Below, one piece after another: positions 46,106 to 54,010 of a stretch of 64,000 nt of DNA. The DNA is taken from positions 930,001 through 994,000 of the forward strand of contig JADJTL010000002.1 in assembly GCA_016711215.1 (NCBI GenBank), in the 5' to 3' direction. How positions within the stretch are numbered: the first letter of the stretch is position 1; the number at the start of each line of letters is the position of its first letter. A program made the position numbers and the translations under genes. The DNA comes from Pseudomonadota bacterium (GTDB taxonomy: Bacteria; Myxococcota_A; Polyangia; GCA-2747355). The notes under the pieces were generated by a model, which was given only the letters and a program-made list of their open reading frames with translations, ran no database searches and was not told where the DNA came from.

Positions 46106-46897
46106 ATGCGTCATGTCCTCTGCCTTTCGCTGCTGATCGGCCTCACGCTCAGCGGCGTCGCCCGTGCCGCCATCGTCGGTCAGCCGGTCGACTACCGCGC
46201 CGGTGAAACGACGCTCAAGGGCTTCCTCGCCTTCGACGACCAGCGCAGCGGGCAGCGCCCGGGCGTGCTCGTCGTCCACGAGTGGTGGGGCCATAACGAC
46301 TACGCTCGCGAGCGCGCGCGTCAGCTCGCCCGCCTCGGCTACGTGGCGCTGGCGATCGACATGTACGGCGAGGGCAAGCAGGCCGCGCATCCAGCGGAGG
46401 CGGGAAAGTTCTCGGCCGCGCTGATGGCCAAGCTGCCGCTCGCCGAAGAGCGCTTCCAGGCCGCCTATGCGCTGCTGGTGCAGCACCCCCGGGTCGACGG
46501 CACGCGCATCGCCGCGATCGGCTACTGCTTCGGTGGCGGCGTCGTGCTGCACATGGCACGCACGGGCCTCGAGCTGCGGGGTGTGGCGAGCTTTCATGGC
46601 AGCCTCGGCGCGCTGCGCGCCGCCGAGCCCGGCAAGGTTAAGGCCAAGGTGCTGGTCTGCACCGGCGCCGACGATCCCTTCGTCGGCGCCGACGAGGTCG
46701 CCAAGTTCGAGCAGGAGATGAAGGCCGCGCGGGTCGACTACAAGCTGATCCGCTACCGCGGCGCCAAGCACAGCTTCACCAACCCGGCCGCCGACGCGCT
46801 CGGCAAGCAGTTCAACCTGCCCCTGGTCTACAACGCCAAGGCCGACAAGGCCTCCTGGGCCGCGCTCAAGCACTTCCTGCGCCGCGTCTTCAGGTAG
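46106..46897 (+). CDS. Secreted dienelactone hydrolase family protein
   Basis: 263 residues with a signal peptide (LCLSLLIGLTLSGVARAA) and an aaaggag site. Alpha/beta hydrolase with VLVVHEWWGHNDYARERARQLA, the Cys nucleophile in GYCFGGG (about 140), the acid in GADDPFVG and His in KHSFTNP. It hydrolyses small esters or lactones in the periplasm; the physiological substrate is unknown. It ends just before the redox cassette, without overlap. Confidence 0.88.
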   Translation: MRHVLCLSLLIGLTLSGVARAAIVGQPVDYRAGETTLKGFLAFDDQRSGQRPGVLVVHEWWGHNDYARERARQLARLGYVALAIDMYGEGKQAAHPAEAGKFSAALMAKLPLAEERFQAAYALLVQHPRVDGTRIAAIGYCFGGGVVLHMARTGLELRGVASFHGSLGALRAAEPGKVKAKVLVCTGADDPFVGADEVAKFEQEMKAARVDYKLIRYRGAKHSFTNPAADALGKQFNLPLVYNAKADKASWAALKHFLRRVFR

Positions 46898-47020
46898 CGT
46901 TGCGGGTGCGCGCGCCGCGTGCGCGTCGCGTGGCGCTGGCGCGCCGCGCCCTCCCGCCAATGGGGCCGGCCTATCACGGTTGCCCCGCTCGCGGCGCTCC
47001 CGTGGCACAATCGACGCGCG

Positions 47021-48115
47021 ATGGCCCCTCCCGCGCGTTATGATGAGCACCGCCTGCTGATCCGCGATGGCTGGCGCCACTACCGCCCGCGCTACGCGCT
47101 GGCGGAGGTCTACGCCGGGCTGCTGCTGCTCGTCGGCCTGATGGCCGTCGCGATCTGGGTGCTCTGGAAAGGCGCTCATCCGGATTCAGAGCTGCTCGCC
47201 GTCGGCGCCGCCTTGCTCGAGGGGGAGCCCGCGCGCCCCGTGGCCGGCGCCCGCGCGGCCGCCCCGGCTGCGGGCGCTTCGCGCGGCAGGCTGCCGCAGG
47301 GCCTCGCGGCGCCGGGTTGGCGCGAGCAGCGTCTCGCGCACTACGGGGTCGACAACCTCTACGAGAAGATCAACGGGCGCGCCGACTACTTCAAGAGCTT
47401 CGGGTTTCGTCGCCTGAGCTGGGTCGCGCTGATCGCCGACGCACCCCTCGTGGCCAGCGTCGACCTCGAGCTCTACGACCTCGGCAGCGCCGCCAACGCG
47501 ATCGGCGCCTTCGCCGGGGAGCGGCCGGCCGAGGCCAGCGTCCGGCGGATCGGGCCCGGCCTGGCCTACGACGCGCCGAACGCGCGCTTCCTCACCCACG
47601 GGCGCTACTACCTGCGGGCCCTCGGCAGTGACGCCAGCGTGGCCGTCGGCGCCGCGCTCGACCATCTGGCCCAGCGCCTGCGCCGGGCGCTGCCGGGGGA
47701 GCCCCTTCCCTGGGCCTACGCGCTCTTCGTCGAGGCCCTCGGCCTCGACCTCGCGCGCTTGACCTACCTGCGCGAGAACGCCTTCTCCTTCGGCTTCGCC
47801 CGCGAGGTCTGGACCGCACGGCTCGACGCCGAGGCCGAGCTCTTCGTCGCGCGCAGGGCGGACGCGGCGCAGGCGCGCGCCTTCGCGGCGCAGTTGACGG
47901 CGGGCTTCGCCAGCTACGGGACGCCGCGCGGGCAGGCCGAGGGCGTGAGGTGGATCGCCGACCGCTACCTGAATACGCTGGCCGGCGCCACGAGCGCGGG
48001 GGTCTGGGTGCTCGGTGTACGCGGCGCCGCCGATCGCGCGGCGGCGCTCGCGGCCCTGCGGCGCCTGCGCGCGGCCCTGCTGGCGCTGGCGCAGGAGAGC
48101 ATTGCCGATGGCTGA
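47021..48115 (+). CDS. DUF6599-like membrane-anchored protein, first gene of the redox cassette
   Basis: 364 residues from the ATG at 47021 (an upstream in-frame start gives an implausible extension). One N-terminal helix (YAGLLLLVGLMAVAIWVLW), a short Ala/Pro linker, then a periplasmic domain with VDNLYEKINGRADYFKSFGFRRL, SVDLELYDLGSAANAIGAFAGERP, the segments typical of DUF6599-type proteins seen beside redox gene clusters. No catalytic residues are known for the family. It overlaps the next gene by 8 bases. Confidence 0.75.
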   Translation: MAPPARYDEHRLLIRDGWRHYRPRYALAEVYAGLLLLVGLMAVAIWVLWKGAHPDSELLAVGAALLEGEPARPVAGARAAAPAAGASRGRLPQGLAAPGWREQRLAHYGVDNLYEKINGRADYFKSFGFRRLSWVALIADAPLVASVDLELYDLGSAANAIGAFAGERPAEASVRRIGPGLAYDAPNARFLTHGRYYLRALGSDASVAVGAALDHLAQRLRRALPGEPLPWAYALFVEALGLDLARLTYLRENAFSFGFAREVWTARLDAEAELFVARRADAAQARAFAAQLTAGFASYGTPRGQAEGVRWIADRYLNTLAGATSAGVWVLGVRGAADRAAALAALRRLRAALLALAQESIADG

Positions 48116-49151
48116 CGCGCAGCGAGGCCCTGACGCCGATCGCGCGGCCGCACGCCGCGCCTTCTTGAAGCAGGCGGGCGCCGCCGCCGGGATCGCCGCG
48201 CTCTGGGGCTGGACCACTCTGGCGCCGCCGGGCTGGCCGCTCGCCCTGCGTGACCCGGACGGTGAGCGGGGCAAGCCCCGGCCGCGCGCCCACCGCCTCC
48301 CTGCCGCTGGCTTCGCGGTGGCCGCGGCGCCGACGGCGGCGCGCCTCGGCGTCGCGCACGGCACGCGGGTCGAGGCGATGCTGCGCTACGCCGTCGACGC
48401 GATCGGCGGCATCGGCCACTACGTGCAGCGCGGCGACGTCGTGCTGATCAAGCCCAACGTCGCCTTCGAGCGGCCGGCGGCGCTGGCCGCGACGACCCAG
48501 CCCGAGTTATTGGCCGCGCTCGTGCGCCTCGTCCGTGAGGCCGGGGCCGCCGAGGTGCGCGTCGCCGACAACCCGATCGAATCGCCCGAGAGCTGCTTCG
48601 CGCGCAGCGGCATCGGCGCCGCCGCGCAGGCCGCAGGGGCGCGCGTCTACCTGCCGACGCGCAGCGACTTCGAGCTGCTCGAGACGCCCGGCGCGACGTG
48701 GATCGCGCGCTGGCCCTTCTTCTGGCGTCCGTTTATCGGGGTGACGAAGGTCATCGGCGTGGCGCCGACCAAGGACCACAACCTCTGCCGGGCCTCGCTG
48801 ACGACCAAAAACTGGTACGGCTTGCTCGGCGGCCGGCGCAATCAGTTCCATCAGGACATCCACGGCATCATCGCCGACCTGGCGTTGATGCTGCGCCCGA
48901 CCTTCGTCGTCCTCGATGGCACGCGGGTGCTCTTTCGCGGTGGACCGACCGGGGGCAACCTCAGCGACGTCCGCGCCGGTCAAACCCTCGTCGCCTCGAC
49001 CGACTCGCTCGCCGCCGATGCCTGCGGCTGGGATATGCTGCTGGATCGCCGCGCCGAGCCGCTGCCGGGCTACTTCGCCCTGGCTGCCGCCCGCGGGCTC
49101 GGCCAACCGCGCTGGCGCTCGTTGCACGTCAAGGAGGCACGCCTCGGATGA
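48108..49151 (+). CDS. Tat-exported DUF362 iron-sulphur-cluster-associated protein
   Basis: 347 residues. The N-terminus ARRAFLKQAGAAAGIAAL is a twin-arginine-type signal. The DUF362 domain follows (VLIKPNVAFERPAALAATTQPELLAALVRLVREAGAAEVRV; VTKVIGVAPTKDHNL; LGGRRNQFH). The family often occurs with ferredoxins but this copy has no CxxC cluster of its own. It overlaps the next gene (ATGA), so the polyferredoxin is cotranslated. Probably a periplasmic partner in cofactor insertion or electron transfer. Confidence 0.85.
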   Translation: MADAQRGPDADRAAARRAFLKQAGAAAGIAALWGWTTLAPPGWPLALRDPDGERGKPRPRAHRLPAAGFAVAAAPTAARLGVAHGTRVEAMLRYAVDAIGGIGHYVQRGDVVLIKPNVAFERPAALAATTQPELLAALVRLVREAGAAEVRVADNPIESPESCFARSGIGAAAQAAGARVYLPTRSDFELLETPGATWIARWPFFWRPFIGVTKVIGVAPTKDHNLCRASLTTKNWYGLLGGRRNQFHQDIHGIIADLALMLRPTFVVLDGTRVLFRGGPTGGNLSDVRAGQTLVASTDSLAADACGWDMLLDRRAEPLPGYFALAAARGLGQPRWRSLHVKEARLG

Positions 49152-50863
49152 GCGAAGCGCCGGCCAATAAGGGGTTCTTCGCGCGCAACGCCGATGGCAC
49201 GCCGTGGGTCGCGCGCAGGCTCCGCCTGACCGTCTGGCGCACCTTCACGCAGGGCTTCTTCCTCGCGCTCTTCTTCTTCCTGCTCTGGACCGCGTGGTTC
49301 AGTCGCCTGGGCGGCTATCCCGTCTCGCTCTTCCTCGAGCTCGATCCCCTGGTCACCTTCGCCACCGCGCTCTCGACGCATACGGTCTATCGCTGGCTCT
49401 GGCGCAGCCTCTGGATCGTCGTGCCGACGCTCCTGCTCGGTCGCGTCTTCTGCGGCTGGATCTGCCCCTACGGCAGCCTGCACCAGCTCGTCGGCTGGCT
49501 GTTCAACATCCGCACCAATCGGATGAAGCTCGAGCGCAATCGCTACCGCCAAAGCTACCAGCTCAAGTACCTGCTGCTGACGGTCTTCGTCGTGCTCGCC
49601 GGCTTCGGCGCGCTGCAGATCGGCCTGCTCGATCCGATCTGTCTGCTGGCGCGCTCGACCACGGTCGCGCTCTTCTCGGCCTTCGACAGCGCCCTGCCCG
49701 CGAGCCTCGCCGGCCTCGCCTCGGCGCCCGGCACCGTGGAGCCCCGCGTCTTCACCGCGGCCTGGGTCATCGGGCTGCTGCTCGTGGGGCTGGTCGGGCT
49801 GAACCTGCTCATCCCGCGCTTCTTCTGCCGCGTGCTCTGTCCGCTCGGCGCCTTTCTCGGCCTGCTCTCGCGCTTCGCGCTCTGGCGCATCGATCGCGAC
49901 CTGACCCGCTGCACCGACTGCGATCTCTGCCTGCGCCACTGCGAGGGCGCCTCCGACCCGCAGGCGGCGTTGCGCAAGAGCGAGTGCTTCGTCTGCTTCA
50001 ACTGCCTCGATGATTGCCCCGAGGACGCGCTGCGCTTTCGTCTCCCGGCGCTGTCGGCCGCTCGCCGGCCCGCTGGCTCGCGCGCCGCGGCTGCCGCCAC
50101 CCTCGGCGCTCCTGCCGTGATCTCCAAGCGCGCCGCGACCGAGCAGCGCGCCCCGGCCGTCGCGCGGCGCCGCGTCTTGCTCGCGGCCGCCGCCGCCGCG
50201 CTGAGCTTTCCCTTCTTGCGCCGCTCGAAGGCCGTCAGCGCCCGTGGCTTTTCGCCCAAGGCCCTGCGCCCGCCCGGCAGCGTCGCGGAGCAGGCGTTCC
50301 TCGCGCGCTGCATCAAGTGCGACCAGTGCCTGCGCGTCTGCCCGACCAACGTCCTGCAGCCCGCGACCTTCGCCGAGGCGGGTCTGGAGGGCCTCTGGGC
50401 GCCGGTGATGGACTTCCGCGTCGGCTTCTGCCAGCTCAATTGCACGCTCTGCAGCGAGGTCTGCCCGACCGGGGCGATTCAGAAGCTCAGCCGTGATCGC
50501 AAGCTCGGTCGTGGCACGTACGCCGCCGCGGGGCCCCTGCGGCTGGGCACGGCCTTCTTCGATCGCGGGCGCTGTCTGCCCTGGGCGATGGAGACACCCT
50601 GCGTCGTCTGCGAGGAGGTCTGCCCCGTCAGCCCCAAGGCCATCGGCGCCTACGAGGAGACGATCACGCGCTGGGATGGCCAGCGCGTCGCGCTGCGCAG
50701 GCCCTACCTGCGGCCGGAGCTCTGCATCGGCTGCGGCCTTTGTGAGCACGAATGTCCGGTGATCGACCAGCCCGCGGTCTACGTCACCGCCGTGGGCGAG
50801 ACGCGCGCCAAGGACCGATCGCTGCTGCTCGGCAGTCATCGCGGCGGCGCGGCGCGACCGTAA
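49148..50863 (+). CDS. NapH-NapG-like membrane polyferredoxin fusion
   Basis: 571 residues. N-terminal half is NapH-like: four membrane helices with Cys motifs FCGWICPYGSLHQ and FCRVLCPLGAFL, and two 4Fe-4S motifs (CTDCDLCLRHC; CFVCFNCLDDCP). A linker leads to a twin-Arg-like hydrophobic stretch (ARRRVLLAAAAAALSFPFLRR, about 340), the remnant signal of a NapG-like half, then four more Cys motifs (CIKCDQCLRVCP; CNCTLCSEVCP-type; CVVCEEVCP; CIGCGLCEHECP). It should pass electrons from the quinone pool to the periplasm. Overlaps DUF362. Confidence 0.9.
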   Translation: MSEAPANKGFFARNADGTPWVARRLRLTVWRTFTQGFFLALFFFLLWTAWFSRLGGYPVSLFLELDPLVTFATALSTHTVYRWLWRSLWIVVPTLLLGRVFCGWICPYGSLHQLVGWLFNIRTNRMKLERNRYRQSYQLKYLLLTVFVVLAGFGALQIGLLDPICLLARSTTVALFSAFDSALPASLAGLASAPGTVEPRVFTAAWVIGLLLVGLVGLNLLIPRFFCRVLCPLGAFLGLLSRFALWRIDRDLTRCTDCDLCLRHCEGASDPQAALRKSECFVCFNCLDDCPEDALRFRLPALSAARRPAGSRAAAAATLGAPAVISKRAATEQRAPAVARRRVLLAAAAAALSFPFLRRSKAVSARGFSPKALRPPGSVAEQAFLARCIKCDQCLRVCPTNVLQPATFAEAGLEGLWAPVMDFRVGFCQLNCTLCSEVCPTGAIQKLSRDRKLGRGTYAAAGPLRLGTAFFDRGRCLPWAMETPCVVCEEVCPVSPKAIGAYEETITRWDGQRVALRRPYLRPELCIGCGLCEHECPVIDQPAVYVTAVGETRAKDRSLLLGSHRGGAARP

Positions 50864-50895
50864 GGGCGCGAGACGCGCGCCAAGGAGGGAGCCCG

Positions 50896-52143
50896 ATGCA
50901 GCGAGACGACGACGACGAGGCAGAGCGAGGCGCGCTGACGCGGCGCGAGCTGATCAGGCGCGGTGGCGCGGCGGGGGCGGCGCTGGTGCTGGGCGGCGCG
51001 AGCCTGGCCCTCGGCGCCGACGCCGCCGAGGCCGCGCGGCGGGCGGCGAGCAGCGCGCGACGCGCGGTCGAGCGGGTGCCGCGGCGAGCCCTCGGCCGCA
51101 CGGGCGAGCAGGTCCCCATCCTGCTGATGGGCGGGGCGATGATGTTCGACCCGCACTTCGACCCCAAGCTCGCCGAGGCCCTGCGCTGGGGCGTGGACTA
51201 CTTCGACACCGCCGACTGCTACGCCGGGGGCAGCAGCGAGACGGCGATCGGCGCCTTCCACGCGCGCGCCAAGGTTCGCGACAAGCTCTGGATCACCAGC
51301 AAGAGCGACGAGCACGAGCCCGAGGGCTTCACGCGGACGCTCGAGCGCAGCCTGCGCCGGCTGCGCACCGATCACGTCGAAATGTACTTCCTCCACATGC
51401 TCCAGCGCCCCGAGCTGCTCAGCCGCGAGCTCAAGGCCACCGTCGAGCGCCTGCGCAAGGCCGGCAAGCTGAAGCACTTCGGCTTCTCCTGTCACCACGG
51501 CAACGTCGCCGAGCTGCTGCAACACGCGGCGAAGCTCGGCTGGGTCGAGGCCGTGATGTTCCGCTACAACTTTCGCAACTACGGCGACGCGGCGCTGAAC
51601 CGCGCGATCGACGCTTGCGTCAAGGCGGGGGTCGGCCTGATCGCGATGAAGACCCAGGGCTCGTCGCTCTCCTTCGAGGCGCGCTGGCAGCGCTTCGAGC
51701 AAAGGGGTAAGTGGACCCGGCAGCAGGCCGTGCTCAAGGCGGTCTGGGCGGACGAGCGCATCAGCGCCGCCGTCTCGCACATGGATAGCTTCGAGAAGCT
51801 GCGCGCCAACATCGCCGCGGCCCTCGACCGCAGCAAGCTCGGCGCCGCAGAACACGAGGCCCTCGAGCGCTACGCCAGCGCGACGCGGGCGCTCGCCTGC
51901 GATGGCTGCGACCACCACTGCGGTGCCGCGCTGGCCGCGCCCCAGGCCATCGGCGATACGCTGCGCGCGCTGATGTACCATGACGTCTACGGCGAGCCGG
52001 CGCGTGCCCGCGCCACCGTCGCCCGCCTCGCGGCCACCGGCCGCCCTTTCGCCGGCCTCGACCTCCAGGCCGCCACCGCGGCCTGCCCCCACGGCCTCGA
52101 CCTCCAGGCGCTACTCGGCCGCGCCGCCCAGGTCTTGGGGTAG
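50896..52143 (+). CDS. Twin-arginine-type aldo/keto reductase with C-terminal Cys cluster
   Basis: 415 residues with a strong aaggaggga site. The N-terminus TRRELIRRGGAAGAALVLGG is a Tat-like signal. The reductase barrel follows (RALGRTGEQVPILLMGG; YFDTADCYAGGSSETAIG with catalytic Asp/Tyr; HVEMYFLHML; LKHFGFSCHHGN). C-terminal motif CDGC-DHHC and a later ACPHGL supply four or five Cys, fewer than the eight of ferredoxin-like AKRs, so at most one cluster. Export of this family implies a periplasmic cofactor folded before transport. Last gene of the cassette. Confidence 0.88.
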   Translation: MQRDDDDEAERGALTRRELIRRGGAAGAALVLGGASLALGADAAEAARRAASSARRAVERVPRRALGRTGEQVPILLMGGAMMFDPHFDPKLAEALRWGVDYFDTADCYAGGSSETAIGAFHARAKVRDKLWITSKSDEHEPEGFTRTLERSLRRLRTDHVEMYFLHMLQRPELLSRELKATVERLRKAGKLKHFGFSCHHGNVAELLQHAAKLGWVEAVMFRYNFRNYGDAALNRAIDACVKAGVGLIAMKTQGSSLSFEARWQRFEQRGKWTRQQAVLKAVWADERISAAVSHMDSFEKLRANIAAALDRSKLGAAEHEALERYASATRALACDGCDHHCGAALAAPQAIGDTLRALMYHDVYGEPARARATVARLAATGRPFAGLDLQAATAACPHGLDLQALLGRAAQVLG

Positions 52144-52317
52144 AGTGCGCGGCGGCTGGATTGGTGGCCTTGTTCTTGCGTTCAGCTGCGGGTCCCGGCG
52201 CTGGCGAGCTTGCCGGAGGGGTTGTTCGCCGCGCGAGGGGCGCTGTGGTCGACGCCTTCGTGTGGAGGCTGCGGTGCTCGCCGTTGCGGTCTTCTTGCGG
52301 AGTGCGGGGGGTGCGTA

Positions 52318-53622
52318 GTGAAGGTTCCTTCGGGTAGGGCCGCTCCTTCGGGCAGGGCGGCAGGGGGCCGGTGTGGGCCGCTGCGCGCGGGCGTCGGCTG
52401 GGCGATCCTCCTCGCCGTCCTGAGCTTTGCGCCGCGCCCTGCCGCCGCTGACGCGACGGCCACGGCTGGCACCGGCCCCGCCCAAGGCGCCTGGCGCGCT
52501 CGCGTCGAGCAGTACAGGAGCAGCTTCCAGCGCTATCGCGCGGCGCGACGTTTGGCCCATCGAGCAATCGCCGTGGGTCGCGAGCTGGCCAGGGCTGGGG
52601 TGAGGCCCAAGCTCGACGCCGCGCGGCACGACACGCTGGTCACGCATCAGAGGGCCCTGTTGGTGCCGGCCGGGATCGCGGCGCTATCCATCGGCGCCCA
52701 CGCTCTGCTTCCCGGCGTCTACTGGTTCTGGCAGGCGCTCGTCAGTTCAGCGCTGCGTGGAGCCCTCTGGGGCACGGTAGGCCTCTCGGTGCTCACCGGC
52801 AGCGGCGTCGCCAGTGACTACCTGACGGTGGTGCACGCGGAAGCGCACCGCTCGCCCTCTCCGGCAACCGGAGCGGGTGAGGCATCAGCGGAAGCCGAGC
52901 CCACCGCTCGGGCCTGGGCGGCGAAGGTCGAGGCCTTGGTTTCCGGCCATGAGGAGCGTGCTCTGAAGCCGGAGCCAACCGCCGAGCAGGCAGAGGGCCC
53001 GCCGAGGCCGCCCTCCGTCGTCACGGACCCCGGCCTCAGCTGGCTGCTCTCGAAAGACTTCCGCCAGGGGTGGCGCGCGGCGCGGACCTACGCCGAGCGT
53101 GCTCGCGCCGCGGCGGCTCCCGCGGGAGAGGCCGCCGCGCCCGGCCGCACGCCCAATTATCGTGCGGAAAACGCGCCCCGCCTGGTGGGCCGCGCCGTCG
53201 GCTTTGGTTTCTTGGGCATCGCGGCGCTCGATGCGGCCACGATCGCCTTCGTCCTCGTCGCGCCGATCCACTGGTATGTCGGCTTCGCAATGGCCAAGTC
53301 GGCCGTGTTGGGGAGCGCCTTCGTGGCCATGTCGCTCAGGGCCGGGCGCGCAAGGCGCGAGTACGAGGCCGCGGCGACGATCCTGGCCAGCGAGGATCTC
53401 GCCATTAAGGATCTCCCCAATGGGGAGCAGCGCAGCCGCGAAGAGGGCCTGTCGGAGCAGGATCAAGCCGAGCTCCGCGCCTGGGCCCAGACGCGTGTGG
53501 CGCCGCGGCCGGAGCGCGCCACCCTCCTCGAAAAACTTGGCGCGTGGTACGCGAAGCTCGTGACCAAGAACGACGCCGACGCCGCTCAGCTCCGCGAGCT
53601 GATGAAGCTCTCCTCGCCCTAG
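52318..53622 (+). CDS. Uncharacterised exported membrane protein
   Basis: 434 residues from the GTG at 52318. A signal-like stretch (VGWAILLAVLSFAPRPAAAD) is followed by helices with two hydrophobic pairs (ALLVPAGIAALSIGAHALLPGVYWFWQALV; AVGFGFLGIAALDAATIAFVLVAPIHWYVGFAMAKSAVLG) and charged helical ends (ATLLEKLGAWYAKL). No family recognised. It stands beside the 54011 gene on the same strand but separated by a 388-base AT-rich gap, so they may or may not act together. Confidence 0.55.
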   Translation: MKVPSGRAAPSGRAAGGRCGPLRAGVGWAILLAVLSFAPRPAAADATATAGTGPAQGAWRARVEQYRSSFQRYRAARRLAHRAIAVGRELARAGVRPKLDAARHDTLVTHQRALLVPAGIAALSIGAHALLPGVYWFWQALVSSALRGALWGTVGLSVLTGSGVASDYLTVVHAEAHRSPSPATGAGEASAEAEPTARAWAAKVEALVSGHEERALKPEPTAEQAEGPPRPPSVVTDPGLSWLLSKDFRQGWRAARTYAERARAAAAPAGEAAAPGRTPNYRAENAPRLVGRAVGFGFLGIAALDAATIAFVLVAPIHWYVGFAMAKSAVLGSAFVAMSLRAGRARREYEAAATILASEDLAIKDLPNGEQRSREEGLSEQDQAELRAWAQTRVAPRPERATLLEKLGAWYAKLVTKNDADAAQLRELMKLSSP

Positions 53623-53793
53623 CGAGATCCATGATCCAAGAGGCGCTGCCTTCACGCGGTCACGCCGTGGATCTGCGCGGCCGTGCGGCGTCGGCAGGCC
53701 CGCCGCCGTGCCAGCAAGCAGGCCGCTGGTGGGCTGGGCGCCGAAAAGACTGACTACCTCGCTAGCCACCTACCGCTCAGCGGGTCTCCGATA

Positions 53794-53829
53794 ATCGGTC
53801 TGCGACTCCCCGCGCAGTCGCAGACCGAT
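53794..53829. terminator. Perfect 14-bp inverted repeat in the 53623-54010 gap
   Basis: atcggtctgcgact and its exact reverse complement flank an 8-base loop (ccccgcgc). It could be a terminator for the 52318 gene (no T-tract), a regulator site, or a transcript-stabilising hairpin. The gap otherwise holds no gene and is AT-rich from about 53880 to 53990. Confidence 0.5.
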
Positions 53830-53927
53830 CCAAAACCCTCACTCCTACAAGCCGTTATCGTATCGTTGACAGTCGGCACGCGCTGTGCTCCTCTGCATGA
53901 AGAGCAATGTAGTTTACATAAGTGTAG

Positions 53928-53955
53928 TTCAATATACGTATTTGTAGGATAATAA
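53928..53955 (+). promoter_or_regulatory. Candidate promoter in the AT-rich patch before the 54011 gene
   Basis: TTCAAT (53928-53933), 16-base spacer, TAATAA (53950-53955). Start expected near 53962. The patch also has tgtag motifs at 53908, 53923 and 53943 and the 8-bp palindrome atacgtat (53934-53941), a possible regulator site. A very good gaaggagg ribosome site lies at about 53999-54006. Confidence 0.4.
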
Positions 53956-54010
53956 AATACACGCAGGTACTTTTCAGCATGGAGCTCACCACGGGGCCGA
54001 AGGAGGCCTG

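Noticed and set aside
46997..47020. Second sigma-54-like site (tggcac-N-gc) before the DUF6599 gene
   Set aside because: The -12 half is poor and the start of transcription would fall inside the coding region.
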